Below, in pieces: positions 13,450-19,614 of a stretch of 19,614 nucleotides of DNA; position 1 is the stretch's first letter, and the number at the start of each line of letters is the position of its first letter. The stretch lies in assembly GCA_964630925.1 (NCBI GenBank), contig CAZVZK010000178.1, positions 1 through 19,614 of the forward strand, given 5' to 3'. The notes beneath the pieces were generated by a model. That model searched no databases. It had not been told where the DNA came from and saw only the letters and a list, made by a program, of their open reading frames with translations. The position numbers were made by a program, and so were the translations under genes. The stretch comes from RGDT01 sp964630925. GTDB taxonomy: Bacteria; Planctomycetota; Planctomycetia; Gemmatales; Gemmataceae.

Positions 13450-15409
13450 GGGCCGCGTATCGTCCCTGGGTCGAGCGGATGAGGCCGGCGTTCTTCATCC
13501 GGTTGAGGAGCTGCTTGGTCGCCTCGTGCGACTTGCCCATCGCCTCGGCGGCTTCGAGGGGGCTGAGGGGGCGTCCGGCCCTCTGGAGCGTGTCCATCGC
13601 CTTCTGCTGCTCGGGGGGCAGGCCGGCGCCCTGGTGGAGCCTCCACAGGCAGGACGGGGCGTCCCACAGGAGGCGGAGCGTCTGGTCCTCGGTGTCGCGG
13701 CCCCGGCAGAAGAGGTTGGCCTCCTGGCTGTGGATGGGCCTCTTGAGGAGGAGCATCATGTCGGCGGCGCCGGAGAGGCCGGTGGTTCCCGAGATGGCGT
13801 CGAAGGGGTCGTCCTCCTCCACGTCCTTGGGTTTCCTGGTGTGATGAGTCACGGCCACGGCGACGTGGCGTTCCTGGCCGAGGCGGGTGAGCGGGTAGAC
13901 GGCGTCGTAGTCGATCTCGTAGGCGGAGCCGCGGGCCCTCTCGCCGCGGCCCCGGACGCGGGTGAGGGTGTCGATGGCGACGAGGCGGCAGGCGGGGTGG
14001 GCGTCGAGCCAGCGTTCGAGGCAGGCGACGAGGCCGTCGGCGAGGGTGGGGGCGTCCACCTGCAGGTGGAGGCGGGAGGGGACGAGGCCCTGGCCGCACA
14101 GCACCTTGAGGCGGGCCTGGAGGCGGCGGCGGCCGTCCTCGAGGGCGAGGTAGAGGGACTCGCCTGGCGGGCACTGGAGGTGGCCCCAGACGGGCAGGCC
14201 CTCGGCGATGGCGAGGGCGGCCTGGAGGACGAGCCAGCTCTTGCCGCCCTTGGGCCTGCCGGCGAGGAGGGTGCCGCCCTCGGGGAAGACGCCGGGCACG
14301 ACCCAGCGGAGGGGCGGAAGCTCCTCGGCGAGCAGCTCGCCGGCGGTGAACGTCTCCAGGCGGCGCGGCCTGGCCGGGGCCGCGGCGGGGATCGGCGGCA
14401 TCGCCGGCGGCGTGGCGGCGGGGGGCGGGGCGTCACCCTCGGCCGGGGGGCGAGACGTCCCCCGGACCTCGCCGTGAGCCGGGGGGCGAGACGTCCCCCG
14501 GACCCCCTGTGCGCGCCTCGGCTCGTCGAGGAGGTAGCCGGGTGGGCGGATCGCGGTCTTGCGCGCCTCGCTGATCTTGCGTGCCAGCTCGTCGCGCGTC
14601 CAGGGCGGCCTGCACCTCGGGTTCCAGTCCTCCCAGAGGATCTGCAGGGCCTCGGCGTCGGAGAGGCGGAAGCCGACGGCGATCTTGTCGGCGACCTTGA
14701 GCGTCTGCCCGTGGCCGTTCTGCCCGGAGACGGCCTCGTCGCAGCGCAGGAGGTAGAGGCGGGCGCGCTCCAGGGCGGCGAGGCGCTCGGGGGACGGGGC
14801 CGCGGGAGTGGGCGGGGGCTGGGGCGGGGGCCTCACCCCCTGGCGGTCCCCCGCTTCGAGGGCGCGGCGGACGAGCCAGTCCGGGGCCGGGGCGAGGGGC
14901 TGCTCGTGGGGCGCGCAGCCGTCGAGCCACTCGTATCCGCCGGCGTCGAGGGCGGAGGGCGGCATGACGGTCTGGCTGCCCTCGGCGAGGATGCGGAGGG
15001 CCTCCTTCTTGCCCTCGCCGTCGAAGCGGCGGATGGGGAGGGAGACGCCGGGCGGGATGGCGTAGAGGAGGCGGCGGCCGCTGTTGGGGGTGAGGAAGGC
15101 GGGGGTGGCGGGGATGTTGGCGGCGCCGCCGGCCCAGGCCATGACGGCGTCGAGGCCCGCGGGGCCGTCGATGTCGAGGCCGACGAGGCCGGAGGCGGTG
15201 CCCATCGTGACGCCGACGTTGGCGCGGGGCCAGCGGTGCCACCACTCGTTGAGGTCCTCGACGGTGGGGCGCTCGCGCTGGTAGGCCTCCCACCGGATCA
15301 TGGGCTGCTTGCCGGGGTTGCGGACCTTCGAGGTGGGCGGGTGCAGGGGGATCGGGGACCACCCTCGGGCGAGGTAGTCGAGGGCGGCCCGGAGGCAGGG
15401 GGGCGTCAT
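13415..15409 (-). CDS. Prim-pol / RepA-like ATPase replication protein
   Basis: 664 aa. The N-terminal prim-pol domain (about 1-185) shows GLVGLDIDG with D79/D81 as the metal-binding pair and GSQTVMPPS near 144-152. The usual His of the second motif is not seen: the segment reads TPNSGRRLLYA. Residues 205-290 are a helical primase-C-like part. A Pro-rich linker with two TSRPPA repeats leads to a RecA/RepA-type ATPase with Walker A GRPKGGKS (384-391), Walker B LVAID (D480) and THHTRKP. A winged-helix-like end (about 602-650) follows. This is the self-contained primase-helicase of phages and satellites, initiating element replication. Its start codon overlaps the HTH gene's stop (ATGA), so the two are coupled. 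Confidence 0.9.
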   Translation of the reverse strand: MTPPCLRAALDYLARGWSPIPLHPPTSKVRNPGKQPMIRWEAYQRERPTVEDLNEWWHRWPRANVGVTMGTASGLVGLDIDGPAGLDAVMAWAGGAANIPATPAFLTPNSGRRLLYAIPPGVSLPIRRFDGEGKKEALRILAEGSQTVMPPSALDAGGYEWLDGCAPHEQPLAPAPDWLVRRALEAGDRQGVRPPPQPPPTPAAPSPERLAALERARLYLLRCDEAVSGQNGHGQTLKVADKIAVGFRLSDAEALQILWEDWNPRCRPPWTRDELARKISEARKTAIRPPGYLLDEPRRAQGVRGTSRPPAHGEVRGTSRPPAEGDAPPPAATPPAMPPIPAAAPARPRRLETFTAGELLAEELPPLRWVVPGVFPEGGTLLAGRPKGGKSWLVLQAALAIAEGLPVWGHLQCPPGESLYLALEDGRRRLQARLKVLCGQGLVPSRLHLQVDAPTLADGLVACLERWLDAHPACRLVAIDTLTRVRGRGERARGSAYEIDYDAVYPLTRLGQERHVAVAVTHHTRKPKDVEEDDPFDAISGTTGLSGAADMMLLLKRPIHSQEANLFCRGRDTEDQTLRLLWDAPSCLWRLHQGAGLPPEQQKAMDTLQRAGRPLSPLEAAEAMGKSHEATKQLLNRMKNAGLIRSTQGRYAAHVTASPEGASR
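14442..14504. repeat. Duplicated 36-bp linker unit with GC hairpins
   Basis: Two identical 27-bp stretches (14442-14468 and 14478-14504), 36 bp apart and in frame, encode the repeated VRGTSRPPA linker of the replication protein. Each contains CCGGGGG facing CCCCCGG and could fold into a hairpin. Confidence 0.85.
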
Positions 15410-15615
15410 CGGCGACCCCTCCCTTCGTGGCCCTGGACCCAGGCGAGGACCGCCTCCTCGCGCCAGCGGACGACGCGGCGGTTGAGGCGGATGGGCGGGG
15501 GGAAGGAGCCGTCGGAGATCCAGCGGAAGAGGGTGCGTCGCTGGACGCCGAGGATGGCCGCGACTTCTTTGGGCGAGAGGAGGCTGGGCACGGTCGTGTG
15601 TTGGGGGGTGCTCAT
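15406..15615 (-). CDS. AlpA/excisionase-like HTH protein
   Basis: 69 aa from ATG 15615 (a longer reading to 15750 adds 45 unlikely residues). SPKEVAAILGVQRRTLFRWI, followed by a short wing region with FPPPIRLNRRVVRW and ending EEAVLAWVQ, is the classic HTH_17/AlpA-type winged helix. Such proteins act as excisionases or as activators of the replication operon in satellites and prophages. It is the first gene of the minus-strand operon, about 200 bp inside the right attachment site, and overlaps the start of the replication gene (TGA within ATGA). A TATACAT -10-like sequence on the minus strand lies near 15693-15699. Confidence 0.88.
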   Translation of the reverse strand: MSTPQHTTVPSLLSPKEVAAILGVQRRTLFRWISDGSFPPPIRLNRRVVRWREEAVLAWVQGHEGRGRR

Positions 15616-15810
15616 GGGTGGCCTCGGGTGAGCGGCGTGCGCGAGCGCCGGTGTGAGCGCACGGGCGTCCCTACCGTTCCTCACCTGTCCGCATGTATAG
15701 TGGCAGAGAAAAGCGGAGAGAGGTAGCCCGAGTTGGGGCCGTAGCCTCAACTTGCGTCAAGTGGCGCGGTCTGGCGTATACTGACAGGAGGTCGCTGAAG
15801 AAGTGGATGG

Positions 15811-15857
15811 CCTGAATGGGGTTCAGGAGGTCGGAGGTTCAAATCCTCTCGGCCCGA
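15811..15857 (+). other. tRNA-Pro(GGG) 3' half: attachment-site remnant at the right end of the element
   Basis: The anticodon stem CCTGA/TCAGG encloses loop ATGGGGT (anticodon GGG, with the A32/U38 typical of tRNA-Pro). Next come the variable loop AGGTC, the T arm GGAGG-TTCAAAT-CCTCT, acceptor 3' strand CGGCCCG and discriminator A; no CCA is encoded. No matching acceptor 5' strand and D arm are found at the required distance upstream, so it is a 3' half, as left at the distal end of an element integrated in a tRNA gene. The intact tRNA should lie at the other end, left of this window. Confidence 0.8.
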
Positions 15858-15862
15858 CTCAC
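15847..15862 (+). repeat. att-like core, copy 1
   Basis: A 16-bp sequence, the end of the tRNA-Pro T stem and acceptor plus 5 nt, that recurs exactly at 17048-17063. Confidence 0.75.
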
Positions 15863-15866
15863 GCGG

Positions 15867-15909
15867 GGGCCGCCACGACAACCTGTCGTGGCGGCCCTCG
15901 TCTTTTCCC
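15867..15909 (+). terminator. Intrinsic terminator after tRNA-Pro remnant
   Basis: A perfect 13-bp stem (15867-15879 with 15885-15897), a 5-nt loop AACCT, and then CTCGTCTTTT. It is the natural-looking terminator of the tRNA-Pro 3' end and insulates the downstream DUF4065 gene. Confidence 0.8.
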
Positions 15910-15928
15910 AACTCTGAACGAGGGCGGG

Positions 15929-16663
15929 ATGGCCGACGCACTCTCCGTGGCGAAGGAGCTGGTCCGCCTCTCGTTCGCCGGCACCGAGGCCGACCCGCTC
16001 ACGAACCTCCGCCTCCAGAAACTGCTCTACTACGCCCAGGCGTGGTCGCTCGTCGTCCGCCGGGCCAACCTGTTCCCCGAGGACATCCAGGTCTGGCGGC
16101 ATGGCCCGGCCGTGCGGCCCGTGTACAAGGCGCTGCCGCACGGCCCCAAGGCCGGCCTCATCACCGAGGCGGACCTCCGCGGCGCCCATCCGCTCGACGA
16201 AGAGGAGGCGGCGTTCGTGCGGGCCTTGTGGGAGTCCTACCGCCGGTACTCCGCCACCCAGTTGGCCGAGATGGCCCGCGCCGAACCGCCCTGGATCGAA
16301 ACCCGGGGCGCGGGCGGCGCCGAGACGGGGGACGTGATCCGGGAGTCGGCCCTGGAGCGTCATTTCCAGACGCAATACATCCCCGACCCCATCGCCGCCC
16401 ACGGGAAAGTACATGGAAGCGAGGGAGCGAGAGGCGAGGGAGGAGCTGGCGGCCATGCCGTCCCTCGACATGGAGGCATTCCGGGCCAGCGCCCTCGGCC
16501 CCGTCCTGAAAGGCAGGGGCCGGAGGCCAGCCTCACGGAGGAAGTAGCGTGTTGGTCTGCCACGTCGCCGTCACGATCCTCCTCGGTAGGCGTTCACCCG
16601 ACCTGTGGGGTTAGACGAAATGAGACGTGGAGGGCGGCCACGGCACGGGAGTGGGTGGCCTGA
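15929..16663 (+). CDS. DUF4065 (Panacea/SocA-like) antitoxin-type protein, probable C-terminal frameshift
   Basis: Residues 1 to about 150 match DUF4065 closely: NLRLQKLLYYAQAWSLVV near 26-43, PEDIQVWRHGPAVRPVYKAL near 50-69, a charged middle and SATQLAEMARAEPPWIETR near 108-126. DUF4065 domains are promiscuous antitoxins (PanA) or, in SocA, a proteolysis adaptor that targets its toxin. The family usually ends soon after, but this frame runs on to 244 residues with a low-quality, Arg/Gly/Pro-rich tail. A sensible continuation lies in the +1 frame from about 16407 to 16547 (KYMEARERE..., ending ASRRK). One base too many in the GGGAAAG run at 16403-16409 would explain it. No convincing toxin is seen next to it. 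It lies between two att-like cores. Confidence 0.75.
   Translation: MADALSVAKELVRLSFAGTEADPLTNLRLQKLLYYAQAWSLVVRRANLFPEDIQVWRHGPAVRPVYKALPHGPKAGLITEADLRGAHPLDEEEAAFVRALWESYRRYSATQLAEMARAEPPWIETRGAGGAETGDVIRESALERHFQTQYIPDPIAAHGKVHGSEGARGEGGAGGHAVPRHGGIPGQRPRPRPERQGPEASLTEEVACWSATSPSRSSSVGVHPTCGVRRNETWRAATAREWVA
16413..16547 (+). CDS. Out-of-frame C-terminal tail of the DUF4065 gene, or a tiny separate ORF
   Basis: 44 codons from ATG 16413 to TAG 16545-16547, one frame ahead of the DUF4065 reading. It is highly charged (MEAREREAREELAAM), then has ALGPVLKGRGRRPASRRK, with much better composition than the tail in the annotated frame. The preferred reading is that it is the true end of the DUF4065 protein after a frameshift. 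It could also be a separately translated micro-protein, though no Shine-Dalgarno is obvious. Confidence 0.45.
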   Translation: MEAREREAREELAAMPSLDMEAFRASALGPVLKGRGRRPASRRK

Positions 16664-17047
16664 CCACTCGCCGTGAAATGCAAATTCAGCCAGGAATTTG
16701 CATTGCAGGGGGTGCCTGGGGGGGTGCAATGCAATGCAATTCGCCCCACCCCGGCCATCCCACCTGTCTACTTCCGTCTAATTCCCACCCCCGGCTGAAC
16801 GGGAACCCTCCTCGTTGACGGTGTCCCCGACCTGCGCGACAGGAACCGGAAGGCGCGGAATACCGTCCTGACCCGCAAGGACAAGAAGGCCCGGACAGGC
16901 TTTGACCACACCATCCGTCGCGCACTGTGGGTGGGGGCTCGGACTGCCGGTCTCACAAATCATCGAGCGCACCGGATACGTGGGGGACGCGGCGCTCCGC
17001 GATATCATGCGCGTCCTACACGAGCGATTCCGGAAGAAGTAACCCGA
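16548..17047. other. Non-coding or degraded stretch between DUF4065 gene and second att core
   Basis: No intact gene. It holds a palindrome at 16677-16704, GCAAT repeats at 16726-16741 and coding-like fragments. One frame around 16862-16950 reads NTVLTRKDKKARTGFDHTI. Another, ending at TAA 17040-17042, reads PVSQIIERTGYVGDAALRDI then a basic end. Both look like remains of one or two broken genes; neither is recognised. Confidence 0.5.
16677..16741. repeat. Palindrome plus GCAAT repeats with alternative pairing
   Basis: AATGCAAATTC (16677-16687) and GAATTTGCATT (16694-16704) form a perfect 11-bp inverted repeat with a 6-nt loop. GAATTTGCATTGCA can alternatively pair with TGCAATGCAATT at about 16730-16741. 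The segment is clearly more A/T-rich than its surroundings. Confidence 0.8.
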
Positions 17048-17063
17048 TCTCGGCCCGACTCAC
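17048..17063 (+). repeat. att-like core, copy 2
   Basis: An exact 16-bp copy of 15847-15862, 1201 bp away, in the same orientation, starting 5 bp after a stop codon and again followed by a GC hairpin. Confidence 0.75.
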
Positions 17064-17065
17064 AG

Positions 17066-17105
17066 GGGGCCGGCTGTCGGCGTATGACGGCCGGCCCCTT
17101 CGCGT
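17066..17105 (+). terminator. GC hairpin after att copy 2
   Basis: GGGGCCGGC (17066-17074) pairs with GCCGGCCCC (17090-17098), 9 bp, followed by TTCGCG without a strong T run. Its position relative to the att core mirrors the terminator after copy 1. It may also stop the convergent TIGR03000 gene at 17116. Confidence 0.5.
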
Positions 17106-17115
17106 TCGTCTCCGC

Positions 17116-17718
17116 TCACTCGGCGTCGGCCATCGTGCCGAAATCGACCTCCGCACGCTTGCCCGCCCGAACCGACACCACACGCTCCTCCCGCACCGTC
17201 TTGCCGTCCCGCACGGCGATGGCCGTCACCTTGTAGTGGAACCCCTCGCCGACGGCGATGGCCGGGGTCTTGAACGTCTGCTCCTCCGAGGTCCGCTTCA
17301 CCGTCACGCCGTTGAAACGCACCTCGACATCCATCGGCGCCCGCACCAGCACGGACGCCTGGGCCTCGGCGGCCTCCTCGTCGTCCTCCACCGCCTTGCC
17401 CTTCTTCGGGCCCTTCTTCCAGTCCTTCTTCCAATCCTTCTTCCAGTCCTTCTTGTCCTTCTCGTCGTCGGCCTTCCGCATCGCCGGCGGGCAGCCCGGC
17501 ACGAACCAGCCGTAATAGACCGGCACCGCGTAGTAGGCGTATCCGTAGCCGTGGTACGGCTGCACCCAGCCCACCGAGTAGCACGGCGGGGGGTAGTAGC
17601 AGGGCGGCGGGTAGTAGCAGCAGGGCGGCGGGCCGCACCACGCCGAGAAGCAGCCGAAGCCGAATTCGGGGGCAGCCGTCCCCGCCGTCAGGGCCGTCGC
17701 GAGCACGAGACTGAACAT
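17116..17718 (-). CDS. TIGR03000-domain planctomycete protein
   Basis: 200 aa. It starts with a signal peptide (MFSLVLATALTAGTAAP), so it is exported. Next is a Cys/Tyr/Pro-rich stretch (CCYYPPPCYYPPPCY), a Tyr-rich segment, then Lys-rich repeats of DWKK and an acidic run. Residues about 125-200 are the planctomycete-only TIGR03000 domain: ASVLVRAPMDVEVRFNGVTV, FKTPAI, HYKVTAIAVRDGKTV, VSVRAGKRAEVDF. The role is unknown; exported proteins of this type may be cell-surface components. The Shine-Dalgarno GGAGAG lies 8 nt before ATG 17718. This gene marks the return to planctomycete chromosome. Confidence 0.9.
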   Translation of the reverse strand: MFSLVLATALTAGTAAPEFGFGCFSAWCGPPPCCYYPPPCYYPPPCYSVGWVQPYHGYGYAYYAVPVYYGWFVPGCPPAMRKADDEKDKKDWKKDWKKDWKKGPKKGKAVEDDEEAAEAQASVLVRAPMDVEVRFNGVTVKRTSEEQTFKTPAIAVGEGFHYKVTAIAVRDGKTVREERVVSVRAGKRAEVDFGTMADAE

Positions 17719-18019
17719 GGGATCGCTCTCCGTCGTGAGAAGGGTCGGGTGGTGCGGCGCTGGGAACGCCCCCCTCCCCTACGATAACGTCGGGACGATG
17801 TTTCGGACAGCGAAGATGGGAGATCTGGGCGGCGTGGGCGAAACACCGCCTTCGGTGACGGGTGGCCGTCCGACCTTTCCGTCGAGGCGGAGCACTCCGT
17901 CGCGCGGAAGCCGTGCGCCCCGCGGAACCGCGCCCTCCCTCATGGATTCCCTTCGGCGGGCGGAGTAGAATGCGGGAGTTGGATCTTCGGGCCTCGCCCC
18001 CTGCCGGGAAGCCCCTCTC
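17719..18019. other. 301-bp divergent intergenic region
   Basis: Lies between the TIGR03000 gene (minus) and the PP2C gene (plus) and must contain both promoters. The only clear candidate is the -10 TAGAAT at 17966-17971. No gene or structured RNA is seen. Confidence 0.6.
17943..17971 (+). promoter_or_regulatory. Possible promoter of the PP2C gene
   Basis: TGGATT (17943-17948), 17 bp, TAGAAT (17966-17971). The -10 matches 5 of 6 and the -35 only 3 of 6. It lies about 50 bp before ATG 18020. Confidence 0.35.
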
Positions 18020-18781
18020 ATGGCCGATCTCGCCGTCACCGTCGGCTCCTGCACCGCGCAGGGACGCCGTCCGAATAACGAGGACCGCCTCGCCACGGGG
18101 GCCGGCCTGTTCCTCGTCGCCGACGGCATGGGCGGCCAGGACTGCGGCGAGGAGGCGTCCGGCATGGCCGTCGAGGTCATCCCGCGCGCGGTCGCCTCCG
18201 GCCTCGCCTCCGGCGACGCGGAGGCGGCCATCCGCGAGGGCATCATCCAGGCCCACCGCGCCATCCTCGACGCCGGCAAACGCATGCCCTCCACGCGGCG
18301 CATGGGCACGACCGCCGTCCTCGCCGTGCACGTCCGCGACCAGGTGTTCGTCGCCGCCATTGGCGACAGCCCGGCCTTCCTCGTCCGCGGCGGCACGGCC
18401 CGCCAGCTCACCGAGGACCACACCATCGCCGACGCCCTCGCACGCCGAGGCACCATCACCCACGAGCAGGCCCGCCAGAGCCCCTACCGCAACGTCCTGT
18501 ACAAGTTCCTCGGCTGCGCCGAGTGGACAGACGGCGTCGAGGTCCGCCCATTCTCCCCCGAACACGGCGACCGCCTCGTCCTGGCGTCCGACGGCCTGTC
18601 CGGCATCCTCAACGAGCCGGAGATCGCCCAGACGGTGAGGCTCCACCCCGAGCCGCAGCCGTGCGCCGACGCCCTGGTGCGTCTGTCACTCGAACGGGGG
18701 TCGAAGGACAATGTGACGTGCATCGTCGTCGCCTTCGAAGCCGTGAACCACACGCGCCCCCCCGGTGTCTCACCGTCATGA
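18020..18781 (+). CDS. PP2C-family serine/threonine protein phosphatase
   Basis: 253 aa, a single catalytic domain of the bacterial PP2C (PppA/Stp) type that removes phosphate from Ser/Thr in proteins, countering Hanks-type kinases. Motifs: NNED (19-22), VADGMGG (33-39) with D35, RRMGTTAV (93-100), AIGDSPAFL (D116), LASDGLS (D191) and KDNVTCIVV (D230), giving the set of metal-binding Asp residues. There is no signal peptide or membrane helix, so it is cytoplasmic. There is no clear Shine-Dalgarno before ATG 18020. Its stop overlaps the start of the next small gene (ATGA). This is a chromosomal gene, not part of the element. Confidence 0.93.
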   Translation: MADLAVTVGSCTAQGRRPNNEDRLATGAGLFLVADGMGGQDCGEEASGMAVEVIPRAVASGLASGDAEAAIREGIIQAHRAILDAGKRMPSTRRMGTTAVLAVHVRDQVFVAAIGDSPAFLVRGGTARQLTEDHTIADALARRGTITHEQARQSPYRNVLYKFLGCAEWTDGVEVRPFSPEHGDRLVLASDGLSGILNEPEIAQTVRLHPEPQPCADALVRLSLERGSKDNVTCIVVAFEAVNHTRPPGVSPS

Positions 18782-18999
18782 ACGACGAGAAGTCCCGCCA
18801 CCGGCAGCTCAAGCGCGACATCAAGAAGGCCGGCGCCCGCAAACGCCGCCGCCAGCTCGGCCGCCTGCTGGCCGACGACCCCGAGGGCGCCGCCCACCAC
18901 GAGGTGGACCTCGGCCGGGACAGCTCCGCGCCGCTGAATGGCAACGACAACGACCGCACCCGCCGGCGCGAGGACAAGGGCGTCAGCGGATCGGAATGA
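18778..18999 (+). CDS. Small basic hypothetical protein (73 aa)
   Basis: ATG 18778 overlaps the PP2C stop, so the genes are translationally coupled. The N-terminal half is very basic (HRQLKRDIKKAGARKRRRQL). The rest has GRLLADDPEGAAHHEVDLGR, then PLNGNDNDRTRRR. There is no membrane segment. The composition suggests nucleic-acid or ribosome association, but no family is recognised. It ends flush against the stop of the convergent gene at 19000. Confidence 0.65.
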   Translation: MNDEKSRHRQLKRDIKKAGARKRRRQLGRLLADDPEGAAHHEVDLGRDSSAPLNGNDNDRTRRREDKGVSGSE

Positions 19000-19248
19000 T
19001 CACCGGATGACCCCGTGGCCGCGCGGCGTGATGTGGCCCCGGAAGGCGTAGCGTGTCTCGGGCTTGTGGGCGGCCATCACGGCGAACGACCAGCCCCGGC
19101 GGTCCCGCGCCGCCGTGAGCGGGGCGTGCCGCCCCGTGAGGCGGACCTCCGCCACGCCCCAGTCGGCGCGGGCGACGAGCGTGACCGCCTCGCCACCCCA
19201 ATCGACGGTCAGCGTCTCCTCGATCCGGGCGTCTTCCGGCGGCGTCAT
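19000..19248 (-). CDS. Small hypothetical protein (82 aa)
   Basis: 82 aa from ATG 19248 (a longer reading to 19368 would run through the tRNA-Ser promoter and is rejected). Beta-rich: EETLTVDWGGEAVTLVARAD, then VAEVRLTG, SFAVMAAHK, YAFRGHITPRG. The pattern resembles a short single beta-sandwich or barrel domain, not identified. It is encoded tail-to-tail with the preceding small gene. Confidence 0.55.
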   Translation of the reverse strand: MTPPEDARIEETLTVDWGGEAVTLVARADWGVAEVRLTGRHAPLTAARDRRGWSFAVMAAHKPETRYAFRGHITPRGHGVIR

Positions 19249-19299
19249 GGCGTCACCCTCCCACGGGGACGCGGAGGCGATGTCGGCGTTTCGCGCCCC

Positions 19300-19328
19300 T
19301 TGCGGAGGCCGGGGCGGTCCGCTATGAT
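19300..19328 (+). promoter_or_regulatory. tRNA-Ser promoter
   Basis: TTGCGG (19300-19305), a 17-bp spacer and TATGAT (19323-19328), ending 12 bp before the tRNA. Good -35/-10 matches at optimal spacing. Confidence 0.75.
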
Positions 19329-19340
19329 TCGGCGTAGGCA

Positions 19341-19430
<90 letters not shown>

Positions 19431-19614
19431 TCCGGACAAGGATTTATGGCGTTTCCCGCATTGCGGCCCCTTGCTCTCGGGGCTGTTGTGAGCGCCGGTG
19501 TTCGCGCGCCTTGGGCTTCTCGGGGGCCGGCAGGACCGAGGGGAGCGACCACACGTCCTCGCTCAGAGCATGTGAATCTTTCGACGTTCGTACAGGCGAT
19601 TTCGCCTTCCACGG

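Noticed and set aside
13448..15631. 727-codon plus-strand ORF opposite the replication protein
   Set aside because: Shadow of codon bias; no domain, and the opposite strand has prim-pol and Walker motifs.
15735..15857. A complete tRNA-Pro using GGGGCCG at about 15735 as acceptor 5' strand
   Set aside because: It would need about 49 extra bases before the anticodon stem and has a mismatched first pair; a 3'-half att remnant is simpler.
15747..15941. Minus-strand ORF containing REDLNLRPPE
   Set aside because: This is the familiar antisense translation of a tRNA-Pro 3' end; it supports the tRNA remnant, not a gene.
16862..17042. An integrase C-terminus next to att copy 2
   Set aside because: The reading frames lack the tyrosine-recombinase H-x-x-R/Y motifs and are interrupted, so it was kept only as unidentified gene debris.

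Overview
The window comes from a high-GC planctomycete, most likely of the Gemmata/Isosphaera group. Three things support this: a TIGR03000-type planctomycete protein (17116-17718), a 24-residue leucine-rich-repeat lipoprotein of the type abundant in that group, and extreme G/C use at third codon positions. About 15.8 kb is the head/packaging/replication half of an integrated phage-like element. The last ~2.6 kb is ordinary chromosome (TIGR03000 protein, PP2C phosphatase, two small genes, tRNA-Ser).

The element backbone is read on the minus strand, from right to left: AlpA/excisionase-like HTH (15615-15406), prim-pol/RepA-type ATPase (15409-13415), a 64-aa protein (13274-13080) between two inverted clusters of GGTGACAT boxes, HNH endonuclease (12921-12535), large terminase (8870-7497), HK97-type portal (6328-5078), an EF-hand/coiled-coil protein (5081-4674), S78 prohead protease (4670-3846), HK97 major capsid protein (3234-1912), two small structural-type proteins (1889-1455, 1458-1252), and a repeat-rich head-fibre/decoration protein running off the left edge (577-<1). 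No tail, lysis or integrase gene is visible. Order and content match a prophage early-plus-head module and also a capsid-forming satellite (cf-PICI-like). Sequence to the left would decide.

The right end of the element is marked at 15811-15857 by the 3' half of a tRNA-Pro(GGG), from anticodon stem to discriminator base, followed by a strong terminator hairpin. Its last bases plus 5 nt (16 bp) recur exactly at 17048-17063, again followed by a hairpin. This suggests a second, small 1.2-kb insertion between 15863 and 17047 that carries a DUF4065 (Panacea/SocA-like) antitoxin gene and degraded sequence. The intact tRNA-Pro should lie left of the window.

Four cargo loci interrupt the minus-strand operon, all on the plus strand: a zinc-finger/TM protein (722-1069), a 117-aa unknown protein (3433-3786), an LRR lipoprotein (6426-7487) and a four-gene block (8990-12513). 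The block encodes a GTPase overlapping a membrane protein, a sulfur-binding-domain/HNH endonuclease of the phosphorothioate-DNA restriction family, and a protein with two HEPN-type R-x4-H motifs and a zinc ribbon. It looks like an anti-phage defence block carried by the element. Two unrelated cargo genes share an almost identically spaced promoter block (641-691 and 3351-3401), with a weaker third version before the GTPase.
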